DNA of 64,000 nucleotides from Anaerovorax sp. IOR16 (GTDB lineage Bacteria; Bacillota; Clostridia; Peptostreptococcales; Anaerovoracaceae): assembly GCF_017168145.1 (NCBI RefSeq), contig NZ_JADQTL010000009.1, positions 806,001-870,000 of the forward strand, in the 5' to 3' direction. A model generated the notes under the pieces. That model was not told the origin of the DNA and searched no databases. It was given only the letters and a program-made list of their open reading frames with translations. The position numbers were made by a program, and so were the translations under genes. The number at the start of each line of letters is the position of its first letter. The stretch's first letter is position 1. Positions 30,644 through 39,930 of the stretch are shown piece after piece.

Positions 30644-31252
30644 ATGATGGGTAAGAAAGATTTATTAGGTCGTGATCAATTTCAAATGGTAACCTTGAAT
30701 TCTCTTGTTCCACAAGATCATATTATTCGTAAGATAGATACTGCGATTAATCTCTCTTTCATTTATGACCTTGTAAAAGATTTGTATTCTGATGTGGGAA
30801 AAGAAAGCATCGATCCTGTTGTCTTAATTAAAATTACCCTCATTCAATATACCTTTGGTATTCGATCCATGAGACAGACCATTAAAGAAATTCAAACGAA
30901 TGTAGCTTATCGATGGTATCTTGGTTATAGTTTAGAGGAAGAAATTCCTCACTTTTCTACCTTTGGTAAAAACTACTCTCGTCGGTTTCAAAATACTGAC
31001 TTATTCGAACAAATCTTTCAAAGAGTCATTGCTGAAATCATGGAATATGAATTCATTAATTCAGAAAGCATTTTCATTGACGGTACACATATTAAAGCAA
31101 GTGCAAATAACCATAACAGTGAAAAAGAAACCGTTTTGGAATCCGTTAAATACTATGAAAAAGAACTAATGAAAGAAATTAACGAAGATCGCATTGAACG
31201 AGGAAAACAAGCTTGTAAAAAAAAACGGAAGCCAAAGAAAAGACAAAAGTAA
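30644..31252 (+). CDS. Transposase N-terminal part (frame 0), copy 2
   Basis: Same 202-residue product as in copy 1, with catalytic D146. It ends 27 bases after the A9 run at 31217-31225. The promoter region holds the palindrome TTACATAATGTAA (30574-30586) and GGAGG before the start. Confidence 0.85.
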   Translation: MMGKKDLLGRDQFQMVTLNSLVPQDHIIRKIDTAINLSFIYDLVKDLYSDVGKESIDPVVLIKITLIQYTFGIRSMRQTIKEIQTNVAYRWYLGYSLEEEIPHFSTFGKNYSRRFQNTDLFEQIFQRVIAEIMEYEFINSESIFIDGTHIKASANNHNSEKETVLESVKYYEKELMKEINEDRIERGKQACKKKRKPKKRQK

Positions 31253-32007
31253 TCAAGAAAAGTACCGTAGATCCGGATTGCGGCGTATTTCATAAAGGAA
31301 AGCATAAGGTAGTATTTGCTTATGCTGCAAATGTAGCTTGCGATCGAAACAATTACATACTTGCTTTTCATACAAATCCAGGAAATGTACATGACTCAGT
31401 TGCATTCCCAAAGATTTATGAAAAAGTAAAAAGATATAAAGGTGTAAAAAATATTGTAATGGATTCCGGATATAAAACACCTGCAATTGCTAGAGAAATA
31501 CTCAAAGATAAACGAATTCCTATCCTACCATACAAACGACCTATGACAAAAAATGGTTATTTTAAAAAACACGAATATGCTTATGATGAATACTATGATT
31601 GCTTTGTATGCCCAGAAAACCAAGTGTTAAACTATACTACAACAAATAGAGAAGGGTATCGGGAATATAAGAGTAAAGGAGAAATTTGCAAGAGTTGCCC
31701 TTCCTTATCAGAATGCACAGCAAGTAAAGACCATGTAAAAGTAGTCACACGTCATATATGGGAAAACTACATAGAGCAATGTGAGGACATTCGTCATACT
31801 CCAAAGTATCGAGATCTTTACAAACTACGGAGTCAAACCATTGAGCGAGTCTTTGCCGATGCAAAAGAAAAACATAATATGCGTTATACACAATATCGAG
31901 GGATTCAGAAGATAGAAATGGAACTGAATCTTCTTTTTGCGTCCATGAATCTAAAAAAACTAGCAACATGGATTCATAAATCTGAAAGAAGGAATCAAAT
32001 GGCATAG
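31225..32007 (+). CDS. Transposase C-terminal part (frame -1), copy 2
   Basis: Same 260-residue part as in copy 1, carrying the second Asp (VMDSGYKTP) and the Glu (ERVFADAKEKH) of the DDE triad. It is open from the A9 slip site to the stop at 32007, with no independent start at the junction. Confidence 0.8.
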   Translation, partial: TEAKEKTKVIKKSTVDPDCGVFHKGKHKVVFAYAANVACDRNNYILAFHTNPGNVHDSVAFPKIYEKVKRYKGVKNIVMDSGYKTPAIAREILKDKRIPILPYKRPMTKNGYFKKHEYAYDEYYDCFVCPENQVLNYTTTNREGYREYKSKGEICKSCPSLSECTASKDHVKVVTRHIWENYIEQCEDIRHTPKYRDLYKLRSQTIERVFADAKEKHNMRYTQYRGIQKIEMELNLLFASMNLKKLATWIHKSERRNQMA

Positions 32008-32116
32008 AGATATCCTTTTATTTTTTCTTTTTTTAAAAGCTTTATAGAAAAAATAGAAAATACCTTGCAGAAATTATAAGAATATAAATTTAGCAAGGTA
32101 TTTTGTCTACAGTCTG

Positions 32117-32147
32117 AAATGAGCTTGCTAGTTAAGCGAGCTCATTT
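32117..32147. repeat. Target-site duplication, right copy (terminator hairpin)
   Basis: Identical to 30498-30528. On the minus strand it still serves as terminator of the response regulator ending at 32188. Confidence 0.95.
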
Positions 32148-32187
32148 TTAATTATTTATAAATTTCTACTAAATTATTGTTTTTACT

Positions 32188-32850
32188 TTATGCATTAAAC
32201 TGATAGCCCTTGCCTCTTACAGAAGTAATATCGAGTGAAGGAAGTTTCTTTCGAACGGCACTGACACGAGTCATGATTGTAGACTTATCCATGATATAAG
32301 GCTCATGCCAAATGGCCTCATAAAGTTCTTTAAAGGTAATAATTTGATTTTGATGTGTAAAAAAATAAGTTAATAAATCACACTCCAGAGGGGAAAGATA
32401 TATTTTTTCATCTTTATATAAAACTGTATTTCTGGAAGCATAAAAAGTAATAAATTTAGTTTTGTAAATTTGATTTTCCATTTTTTTATGAATTTCATGC
32501 CTTCTTAGATGTGCATTGACTCGAGCAATTACCTCATTGAGATTAAAGGGTTTTTTTATGTAATCATCACCTCCGTAATCGAGTGCAGAAATAAGACTGT
32601 TCTCGTCGTCCAAACAAGTGATAAATAATATAGGATTATCGGTAAAGTGTCTTGCGTGTTTACATAGGTGAAATCCACTGACATTGGGCATCATAATATC
32701 TAACATAAGAAGATCAAACTCTTGTGTAGCAATGATATCTTTTGCCAGATTACTGTCATTTAAGGTGGTGATTTCATATCCCTGTTCTGAGAGGGCAATA
32801 TCTAAGATATTACTTATATTTGGGTCATCATCAACAATCAGTATTTTCAT
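32188..32850 (-). CDS. OmpR-family response regulator
   Basis: 220 residues from the ATG at 32850 (MKILIVDDDP), which has GGAGGATATT upstream; a longer open frame to 32955 has no ribosome binding site. Receiver domain at 1-115 with phosphoacceptor D51 (LMLDIMMPN) and KKP near 100; winged-helix DNA-binding domain at 125-218 (LSPLECDLLTYFFTH, TRVSAVRKKL, VRGKGYQFNA). Its start overlaps the end of the histidine kinase gene by 20 bp, so the pair is co-translated. Confidence 0.9.
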   Translation of the reverse strand: MKILIVDDDPNISNILDIALSEQGYEITTLNDSNLAKDIIATQEFDLLMLDIMMPNVSGFHLCKHARHFTDNPILFITCLDDENSLISALDYGGDDYIKKPFNLNEVIARVNAHLRRHEIHKKMENQIYKTKFITFYASRNTVLYKDEKIYLSPLECDLLTYFFTHQNQIITFKELYEAIWHEPYIMDKSTIMTRVSAVRKKLPSLDITSVRGKGYQFNA

Positions 32851-34798
32851 AATATCCTCCTTTGAATACAATTTTGAAGGTGGTTCCATATGATTTTTTA
32901 CTTGTACAAGTAATGATTCCGTTGTGATTTTCAACAATAGTTTTACAAATTGCAAGACCTAATCCAAAATGGCTATTCTCAGAGCTTCTGGCGGTATCTT
33001 CTCTTGAAAAACGATTAAAAATATTCGGAATCAGCTTTTCTTCAATACCGGCGCCATCGTCTGAGATTGTAATAACAAGATCATTTTCGATGTATTCAGA
33101 TTTCAATGAAATATTACAGTTTTCCCCTCCATGTTCGATTGCATTATCAATTAAATTATGAAAGAGTCGATACAGCTGCTTCTCATAACAAGGCATATAT
33201 AGATTTCTCATTAAGTCTAATTTGATATTTTTATTAGGATATGACTGAATTACAGCCGAAAGTATGTCATAAAGATTTTCTGTTTCTTTTGGTAAATTTG
33301 TTTTATTTTCAAATCGAATAAGTAGAAAAAGTGATTCCAGCAATTTTGATGTATAAAGAATTTTATCATAGACGATATCAAGATACTTTTTATAGTCTTG
33401 TTCTTTTATACTTCCATTTTTCATCAATTCAAGGTATCCTTTTACAATAGTGATAGGAGAGCGAAGATCATGAGAAATATCGGTTATCATTTGGGTTTTT
33501 TCCTCATAAGATTGTTCTAATTCTTTAGTTTTTTGTTTAACCAAATGAGTTAGATGTGTTTCGGAAATTTGTGTATCTGAAAAAATTTGTGCATAATTAC
33601 TGATAGAAGTGGTTGCAATGGACAAAAAATAGAACAACTGAAATAACATAAGATGACTGTTATAATACACCAATATTTGTCCTTCTTCATTATAAAGATT
33701 AATATAAACGAGAAGGCAATAGGATACTAGATAACAACTTAGTCCCGTAAAAAGTAAAAGGCCGGAAGGACTTTTTTCTTCGCCATGCTTTGAACAAATC
33801 CATAGCGCATAACACATAAAAAGAAGTACATAAAGCAATGCAAGAAGATAGATATTAGTTGCATGTTCATCCCAAATAACAAGCGTTGTAATGACTGTAA
33901 AAGTAACAAAGCCGTGATATAAGAGTATCTTTTTTAGATGTTTATTTATTTTATCTTCCTTATAAAATAATAAAATAGTTAAAGCACTGAAAAATTGTCC
34001 AATAAGTGTTGGCAATGTATAAAGCACGGTGTTAATAACATAAAACCATCCAGTTAATTGAAAAAGAACAATCGGTTCAAAATGTGTTAATACGGTATAA
34101 AAATTAGAGAAACTTGCAATGGCTAAAGTTGCTAAATAGGTGTATTTTTTATTTTTTAAATATAATGTAATTAAGAACAGGGACATTACAAAATAAAAGG
34201 TAGCAAGTACAATCTTTATTAGCAATTTTTGAATATAAAAATTATTTAACTTTGTATATTCTCCAATAAAAATATATCGATTGTATTGACCGCTGATTTG
34301 TGTATGGTTTGAAATTTTTAAAACGAGATGCAATTCATCCGAATTATCGTTAAAAGGAAGAAAATAGCTTGTTTTTTCTACTTTAGCCTTATCTTTTTTA
34401 TCGCTGACTACCCCGGCAGAGCTGATTAGGTTACCATTGATATAGACTTCGTTTGCTGTGTAAATTTCTTCTATCATGATGCTGTTTAAAGGAAGGTGGT
34501 CGGGATTTTTAATTGTCATTGTTGCCGTAACTACTCCTTCTGGAAAGGAGTAAGTTCGTATTTGATTTAAACTCATATTTTTGGGTGTGATATTGCTATT
34601 CTTTATATCCTCATATAGCCCATCATAAACCAAAAAATCTCCTTCTAATGCAACAAATCCATTTATAAAATCCTTCTTTTCAAGTGAAAATATACCATTG
34701 TTTGAAATGGGGATGTTCGTATTAAAATAATTAATTGAAAAAATCGCCAATCCAATATTTAAAAGTAAAATAATAGCTAAAAGTAGTTTTCTCTTCAT
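32831..34798 (-). CDS. Sensor histidine kinase with 7TM-DISM-like sensor
   Basis: 655 residues. A signal anchor (about 5-24) is followed by an extracellular beta-rich domain (about 35-180) and then about seven transmembrane helices (190-390), an architecture like 7TMR-DISM receptors. The kinase core has H-box ITDISHDLRSPITIV with the phospho-His near 442, N-box LFHNLIDNAIEHGG, G1 SDDGAGIEE and G2 HFGLGLAICKTIV. Start ATG with GAGGTAATATAT. It probably phosphorylates the overlapping response regulator. The ligand is unknown. Confidence 0.88.
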   Translation of the reverse strand: MKRKLLLAIILLLNIGLAIFSINYFNTNIPISNNGIFSLEKKDFINGFVALEGDFLVYDGLYEDIKNSNITPKNMSLNQIRTYSFPEGVVTATMTIKNPDHLPLNSIMIEEIYTANEVYINGNLISSAGVVSDKKDKAKVEKTSYFLPFNDNSDELHLVLKISNHTQISGQYNRYIFIGEYTKLNNFYIQKLLIKIVLATFYFVMSLFLITLYLKNKKYTYLATLAIASFSNFYTVLTHFEPIVLFQLTGWFYVINTVLYTLPTLIGQFFSALTILLFYKEDKINKHLKKILLYHGFVTFTVITTLVIWDEHATNIYLLALLYVLLFMCYALWICSKHGEEKSPSGLLLFTGLSCYLVSYCLLVYINLYNEEGQILVYYNSHLMLFQLFYFLSIATTSISNYAQIFSDTQISETHLTHLVKQKTKELEQSYEEKTQMITDISHDLRSPITIVKGYLELMKNGSIKEQDYKKYLDIVYDKILYTSKLLESLFLLIRFENKTNLPKETENLYDILSAVIQSYPNKNIKLDLMRNLYMPCYEKQLYRLFHNLIDNAIEHGGENCNISLKSEYIENDLVITISDDGAGIEEKLIPNIFNRFSREDTARSSENSHFGLGLAICKTIVENHNGIITCTSKKSYGTTFKIVFKGGYYENTDC

Positions 34799-34841
34799 AT
34801 ATATTACCTCGATTTATTATACCATAAAAATACAAAATAAA

Positions 34842-34869
34842 AGTTTTCTAACGATTTCGTTAGAAAACT
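34842..34869. other. 12-bp hairpin between divergent promoters
   Basis: AGTTTTCTAACG pairs perfectly with CGTTAGAAAACT around ATTT, with CTTTT after it on plus and TTTTATTTTG after it on minus. It looks like a terminator, but neither strand has a gene ending here. Confidence 0.6.
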
Positions 34870-34995
34870 CTTTTAATTCATTTAAATGATATAGTAAAAG
34901 AAAAAAGGAGGAAATTATAGGTTAGATATGTTTCTATTGTAGGTGAATCCGGATAATAGTATAATAAATAAAAATTAGAGTAAGAGGAGAAGGAA

Positions 34996-36552
34996 TTGAA
35001 TTATATTATTTTTGCAATTATTTCTTTAACATCCTTTATATCAGCTCAATTAGTCTTATTTTTAATTTTTAACAGAAATAAAATTCATTTAAAAGGCTTT
35101 CTAGGGCTTATTTGCGCTGTGTTTCTTTATAGTTTGTTTTATTTATTTGAGATACTTGCGCCTTCTTTAAGCTGGATGAAATTATTTGCTAGTGTACAAT
35201 ACATTGGAATTTTGTCAATACCGGCTTTTTGGGTAATCATGTCACTTCAATATACAAATAAGGGAAAATATATTAATAAATATTTATATACAGCATTGTT
35301 TGTATTACCAGTATTTTTAGTTCTTTTAAATATTACCAATGATCATCATCATTTGTTTTATTTGAATTATTCGGCGGATATCATAAATAATCTTTCGATT
35401 GCAGAGATTGAACCGGGTTTGGGTTACCGAATCTCAATGGGATATATCAATGTTTGTTTCTTTATTGGTAATTTTTTTTATCTGCATTTCTATTTTAAAG
35501 GCAGTAAGGTTTATAAAAAACGAAGCCTTATTATTTTAGCTACATCGTTTATTCCATGGACTGGGTATTGGATTTATATGTTAAAACTAATACCAATAAA
35601 GATCGATTTTGTTCCAATCTTTTTGGCAATCCTTAGTTTAGTCTATACGTGTGCTATATTCCGCTCAAATATTTTTGAAACAACAGTAATTGCAAGATCT
35701 TTTGTTTTTGATAACATTGCTGAATCAATCTTTGTTTTAGATGAAAATAATCAAATCATTGATATGAATCGAAAAGCAGAGGAGACATTTGATATTAAGT
35801 CTGTTTTAGTTTTTAGTAAGAAGATTGAGGAGATATTCCAAGATAATCCGCTCTTTATAAAACAGCTATGCAATGAGGCTGCTGTCAAGTTTGAATGTGA
35901 AATGCAAATAAAAAACAGTATCCGTTATTTTAAATGTGAAGTAACTCCAATTCATTGCCGTGAGAATAAAGGGAAAGTGGTTGTTCTCAGTGAAAACACA
36001 GAACAAGTTTTACTAATTAAAAAATTAGAATATTATGGAACGACTGACTTGTTAACTGGAGTTTATAATAGAAATTATTTTTATAAGATTGCAAAGGAAA
36101 AGGTGGATTTTAGTAAAGATTCTAAACTTATAAGTATCATTATGATGGATTTGGATCTTTTTAAGGTCGTAAATGATACATATGGCCATAGTGCTGGAGA
36201 TTTGATTTTAAAAAAAGTTATGCGGACTTGCTTGGCAACTTTAGGACCGGAAGCTTATATTGGACGTTATGGAGGCGAAGAGTTTATTCTTTTACTAGAA
36301 GGTGTAATGGAAGATGAAGCCATGCAGATTGCAGAGGGTTTGCGAGTTCAGATTGAGCAATTAAAAATAAATTATAATAATGAAATTATTCATATTACAT
36401 CATCGTTTGGAGTGTATAGTGGAACGGATCAAAACTTAGAATCAATGATTCAGTTTGCAGATAAGGCATTGTATGAAGCAAAAAAAACTGGAAGAAATAA
36501 AGTGGTTTCAGCCAAAGCAATTATGAGTAACAGTACTTATTTTAAAAACTGA
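34996..36552 (+). CDS. Membrane-bound diguanylate cyclase (7TM-PAS-GGDEF)
   Basis: 518 residues, TTG start after GAGGAGAAGG. Residues 1-220 are seven hydrophobic helices of the histidine-kinase-N 7TM type. Residues 235-340 are a PAS domain (FVFDNIAESIFVLDENNQII, in pieces). Residues 345-505 are a GGDEF domain (TDLLTGVYNRNYF; MMDLDLFKVVNDTYGH; GRYGGEEF) with an intact GGEEF active site and no RxxD inhibitory site just upstream. It should make cyclic di-GMP at the membrane. It is convergent with, and overlaps by 16 bp, the exonuclease gene. Confidence 0.9.
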   Translation: MNYIIFAIISLTSFISAQLVLFLIFNRNKIHLKGFLGLICAVFLYSLFYLFEILAPSLSWMKLFASVQYIGILSIPAFWVIMSLQYTNKGKYINKYLYTALFVLPVFLVLLNITNDHHHLFYLNYSADIINNLSIAEIEPGLGYRISMGYINVCFFIGNFFYLHFYFKGSKVYKKRSLIILATSFIPWTGYWIYMLKLIPIKIDFVPIFLAILSLVYTCAIFRSNIFETTVIARSFVFDNIAESIFVLDENNQIIDMNRKAEETFDIKSVLVFSKKIEEIFQDNPLFIKQLCNEAAVKFECEMQIKNSIRYFKCEVTPIHCRENKGKVVVLSENTEQVLLIKKLEYYGTTDLLTGVYNRNYFYKIAKEKVDFSKDSKLISIIMMDLDLFKVVNDTYGHSAGDLILKKVMRTCLATLGPEAYIGRYGGEEFILLLEGVMEDEAMQIAEGLRVQIEQLKINYNNEIIHITSSFGVYSGTDQNLESMIQFADKALYEAKKTGRNKVVSAKAIMSNSTYFKN

Positions 36553-37280
36553 TTTGTTTTTCCCATTTTATATGCAAGAAGTATCATTTCTTGCTCCTCT
36601 TTTGTAATTTCACGAGCATACATCTTTTCAAACTGAATAAAGAGTCTTTCACGATCAATAACTTTTCTTTTTTGACGCAGTTGACTTTTAACTTCATTTG
36701 GTTCATAGATGCTTGTCTGCATGGATGGGTTATATGTTTTTTTGAACAGTTCCGCAGTATAATAAGCATCATACAGTGCATTATGAAATGGATAAATTTT
36801 CGATATATTAAAAGATTCCACTGCATGTTCAAGTTTGATTAATTTATTTGCAGGGCGTTTTAAATGCATGGAAACAAAGGGCTGTAGATTAAGATAACGT
36901 TTTGATAAAAAATCTAGGTTTAAATTATGATAAGAGGTATTACGAAATAGTTCTTTCATGTCAGCCGTTCCCCAAACACAGAAAATATAATCTTTTGAGC
37001 CAATAAACTTAATAAAAGAGTTAAATATTTTAAAGAAAGGGGCTTCTGGTAAGAGTTGTTCTTTGGTAATACCGGTCAGTTCAGTGATGAAGGGACTTAT
37101 TTCTGTATAAATTGTTGGCTTTACATAACGGCTAAACGTCGAAACGGTATTGTAATTAGAGTCTAATTTAATTGCACCGATTTGAATGATTTCGAATGGA
37201 CATTGGGAAGGCTTTGCATTAGAGTAATGGATAGAAGGTAAACACTGATTAAATTCTAAATCAAAAATAATATAATGCAT
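36537..37280 (-). CDS. DEDDh-type 3'-5' exonuclease
   Basis: 247 residues. Exo I IIFDLEFNQ (D7, E9), Exo II with CVWGTADMKEL (Asp near 105), and Exo III HNALYDAYYTAEL (His and Asp near 165-170) form a DEDDh nuclease site like those of KapD or ERI-1/RNase T relatives. A C-terminal charged tail holds KSQLRQKRKVIDRERLF. GGGAGC precedes the ATG. The last 16 bp overlap the end of the GGDEF gene on the other strand. RNA or DNA preference is unknown. Confidence 0.85.
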   Translation of the reverse strand: MHYIIFDLEFNQCLPSIHYSNAKPSQCPFEIIQIGAIKLDSNYNTVSTFSRYVKPTIYTEISPFITELTGITKEQLLPEAPFFKIFNSFIKFIGSKDYIFCVWGTADMKELFRNTSYHNLNLDFLSKRYLNLQPFVSMHLKRPANKLIKLEHAVESFNISKIYPFHNALYDAYYTAELFKKTYNPSMQTSIYEPNEVKSQLRQKRKVIDRERLFIQFEKMYAREITKEEQEMILLAYKMGKTNQFLK

Positions 37281-37346
37281 AGTAAGCTCCCTAAAAATAA
37301 AATTGTCTTTATTTTTTACTAAAATATATTAAATATTCAAACGACG

Positions 37347-37375
37347 AAAAAAGACATCAAATGGATGTCTTTTAA
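37347..37375. terminator. Bidirectional-looking terminator
   Basis: AAAAGACATC pairs with GATGTCTTTT around AAATG. It lies downstream of the DUF4397 gene on the minus strand. Confidence 0.75.
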
Positions 37376-37409
37376 TTTTTATGTTCTAAGTATATAATTT
37401 GTTCTCTAT

Positions 37410-38057
37410 TTAATAATATTCGTCCAATAAAATAAGTGATTCTAGTTCAGGCATACCATTGATAAGACCAATTGCATTAACGGAGTAAGATTTGTTTGGT
37501 TCTAAAGCAACATTCGGAATGGTTAGAACAACATCTGGAGTTCCGGTTACACGTGCTTCAAGCGTATAGGTTGCAGGCAGGACTGAGAGGTAAGGTGTTG
37601 ATTGCTGATAAGATACGTTTTCAAAAAGTATCGTTCCATCTGGCAATGTAATATCTACTGGAGGTGTATCCGGAGATAGATGGACAAATCGAACCATAGA
37701 CATATTCGCTTTTGATGATGTAGGATAATCAATGTTTTTAATTAAACCCGCTTTATAGTATGTTTTTATTAAGGATAAAGTTTGCATTTCATTATCTTCT
37801 ATTTTTAAAAGATCGACTACCATAGGCGGTTTTTTTGATCCTGTTATGTTAACTGATAGCTTAAAATCTCCACAGCACATAGGAAAATAGTTCGTATAGG
37901 AGCAATAGGTCAGATTTTCTGCAATTAATTTATCATTTAGGTAAATATCAGCATTCGGTGCTCCTGGATGAGCGTGTACAATGCGAAAACAACCCAAATT
38001 ACGATTTTTCATATGATCTAAATATGGATTTTTTTCAAACATTTTAAAATTATTCAT
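37410..38057 (-). CDS. DUF4397 domain protein
   Basis: 215 residues from the ATG at 38057, which has GAGGTGAT upstream (a longer open frame to 38123 lacks a site). Two tandem DUF4397 beta-domains are visible: FRIVHAHPGAPNADIYLNDK near 21-40 and VRFVHLSPDTPPVDITLPDG near 116-135, each followed by a Y-x-x-Y strand. No signal peptide is visible, though family members are often surface or spore associated. Function unknown. Transcribed alone. Confidence 0.85.
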   Translation of the reverse strand: MNNFKMFEKNPYLDHMKNRNLGCFRIVHAHPGAPNADIYLNDKLIAENLTYCSYTNYFPMCCGDFKLSVNITGSKKPPMVVDLLKIEDNEMQTLSLIKTYYKAGLIKNIDYPTSSKANMSMVRFVHLSPDTPPVDITLPDGTILFENVSYQQSTPYLSVLPATYTLEARVTGTPDVVLTIPNVALEPNKSYSVNAIGLINGMPELESLILLDEYY

Positions 38058-38236
38058 AACATCACCTCTTATAATTATTAGGAGATTTAATTTTTTTCGT
38101 AATCGATACAATATATGTTGCAATATATAAAGTGTTAATTTACAGTATTATTAAATAAGAATAATATACTGGGAAAATATTTAAAATTGCGGTATAATTT
38201 CATAAGTATTAATATTTATGACAAGGAGAATTATTT

Positions 38237-38767
38237 ATGCAGGAAACAGCATTGTTTACCGTTAAAACAACGATGGAACAAGATGACTATAGAAATTTTT
38301 TATATTTTGCTACATTTAGAAAAAACCGCTTTACTATTCCTATGCTTTTTGTTTTATCGGGATTATTGGCACTTATAAGTCGATATTTTGTTGAATCTTT
38401 TGAATGGATGGGCTTTTTGATTACTTGGGTTTGTTTATTAGGTATTATGATTGCAACTCTTTGCTATAAGGTGGAGTGGAAGAAAAAAAGAAGAGTGCAA
38501 ACAGACCATACCGGAACATTTGGTTCTTCGGAAAGCATTTCTTTTTATCAAGATTATTTAATTTCACAAAGCCCGCATGTGGAAGGGACCAGTAAAGTGC
38601 GTTATGATCAATTTTATAGAGTCTATTCCAGTAAATCTTATTTTATTTTATATTACAATGCAAGCATGGCATCATTAATTCGAAAAAAGGATATGGATAA
38701 GGAAACTTCTAAGGGAATTGAGTTGCTTTTACAAAAAGAATTTAAAAATAAATTTCGATCTATCTAA
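38237..38767 (+). CDS. YcxB-like membrane protein
   Basis: 176 residues with two adjacent transmembrane helices (about 36-75) and a C-terminal soluble domain (about 85-160; YQDYLISQSP, YDQFYRVYSSKSYFILYYN). This matches the YcxB-like (PF14317) layout. AAGGAG precedes the ATG. Function unknown. It is 17 bp upstream of a radical SAM gene and may share its transcript. Confidence 0.75.
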   Translation: MQETALFTVKTTMEQDDYRNFLYFATFRKNRFTIPMLFVLSGLLALISRYFVESFEWMGFLITWVCLLGIMIATLCYKVEWKKKRRVQTDHTGTFGSSESISFYQDYLISQSPHVEGTSKVRYDQFYRVYSSKSYFILYYNASMASLIRKKDMDKETSKGIELLLQKEFKNKFRSI

Positions 38768-38784
38768 AAAGAGAGGGTTTTGAA

Positions 38785-39873
38785 ATGCAAACAGAATTTG
38801 ATTTGGAACAATATTTAAATAATGGAGTAGAAAATATTTTAAAAAATATTATGAAAGCTGTGATTAAAAATCCAAAGCAAAGTGCATTTTTTGCGAAGTA
38901 TTTATTTTCAGTAAATAAATTAAAAAAACGAAGAGCAGATGCCAAATGTGCAGGACAACACATTCCGGCATTTTTAATTGCAAGCATAACAAAAAAGTGC
39001 AATCTGCATTGCAGAGGATGTTATGCAAGAGAAAATCATTCCTGTGGAGAAAATTTAGGGGAAGATACTTTAACAAGTAATGAATGGAGTCATATTTTTG
39101 ATCAAGCTAAAAATCTTGGAATTGGCTTTATTCTTTTGGCCGGAGGGGAGCCGCTTTTAAGAAAAGATATAATCGAAGAAGCGGCAAAGTATCCCGAAAT
39201 TTTATTTCCTATCTTCACGAATGGGACAATGATTAATGAATCTTATATTAAAACACTTCAAAAATACCGTAATATAATTCCATTATTAAGTCTTGAAGGT
39301 ACCGCTCATATTACGGATGAACGCCGAGGTGATGGGGTTTATAAAAAACTGATGCATGTAATGGATGAAATGAATCAGAAAGGTATTTTATATGGGGTAT
39401 CGTTAACAGTTACAAAGCGCAATATAAAAGATGTTTCAGAATATGCTTTTGTTGATACTTTACATAAAAAGGGCTGCAAAGGTATCATTTATGTAGAGTA
39501 TGTACCAGTGGATACTTCGACAAGAGAATTGACTCCAAACGAAGAGGAACGGGAATATTTATCCGAGCAGCTGTATGAGCTTCGAAAAAAGTGGGATGAT
39601 ATGGTCTTTCTGTCGTTCCCTGGGGATGAGAAAGCTTCAGGTGGATGCCTTGCAGCGGGAAGAGGTTTTTTTCATATTAATGCCAAAGGAGGCGCAGAAC
39701 CGTGTCCATTCTCTCCATTTTCCGATGTTAATGTAGTGGAAACTTCTTTAATGGAAGCGTTACATTCTCCTTTATTTATGAAACTAGGTGAAGAAAATGT
39801 TATAGATATGGATCACATTGGAGGCTGTGTTCTTTTTGAACAAGAAGAAAAAGTAAAAGAACTACTACTTTAA
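38785..39873 (+). CDS. Radical SAM protein with SPASM-like C-terminus
   Basis: 362 residues. The cluster motif is C72-x3-C76-x2-C79 (KKCNLHCRGCYA), with LLAGGEPLLRKD near 115-126 and NGT near 151. The C-terminal part has GGCLAAGRGFFHINAKGGAEPCPFSPFSD, in pieces, near 288-315, a SPASM-like region with few cysteines. It resembles the putative heme-D1/PqqE-like radical SAM group. The N-terminal 60 residues are helical. It is followed by a DUF362 ferredoxin and an FMN dehydrogenase, suggesting a small redox operon. Substrate unknown. Confidence 0.8.
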   Translation: MQTEFDLEQYLNNGVENILKNIMKAVIKNPKQSAFFAKYLFSVNKLKKRRADAKCAGQHIPAFLIASITKKCNLHCRGCYARENHSCGENLGEDTLTSNEWSHIFDQAKNLGIGFILLAGGEPLLRKDIIEEAAKYPEILFPIFTNGTMINESYIKTLQKYRNIIPLLSLEGTAHITDERRGDGVYKKLMHVMDEMNQKGILYGVSLTVTKRNIKDVSEYAFVDTLHKKGCKGIIYVEYVPVDTSTRELTPNEEEREYLSEQLYELRKKWDDMVFLSFPGDEKASGGCLAAGRGFFHINAKGGAEPCPFSPFSDVNVVETSLMEALHSPLFMKLGEENVIDMDHIGGCVLFEQEEKVKELLL

Positions 39874-39930
39874 AAGATAATTTAAAATTTGATCTTAGTG
39901 AAAAAGAAAAAAATAGTGAGGAAATGTTTT

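Larger units (their letters stand above)
30529..32116 (+). mobile_element. Insertion sequence (IS1182-like), copy 2, 1588 bp
   Basis: Same length and, as far as I compared, the same sequence as the element at 16971-18558, with the same CAGACTGTAGACAA termini, but transcribed on the plus strand. It is flanked by 31-bp duplications of a different terminator hairpin. The identity of the copies indicates recent transposition. The copies 12 kb apart in inverted orientation could support inversion of 18.6-30.5 kb. Confidence 0.93.
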
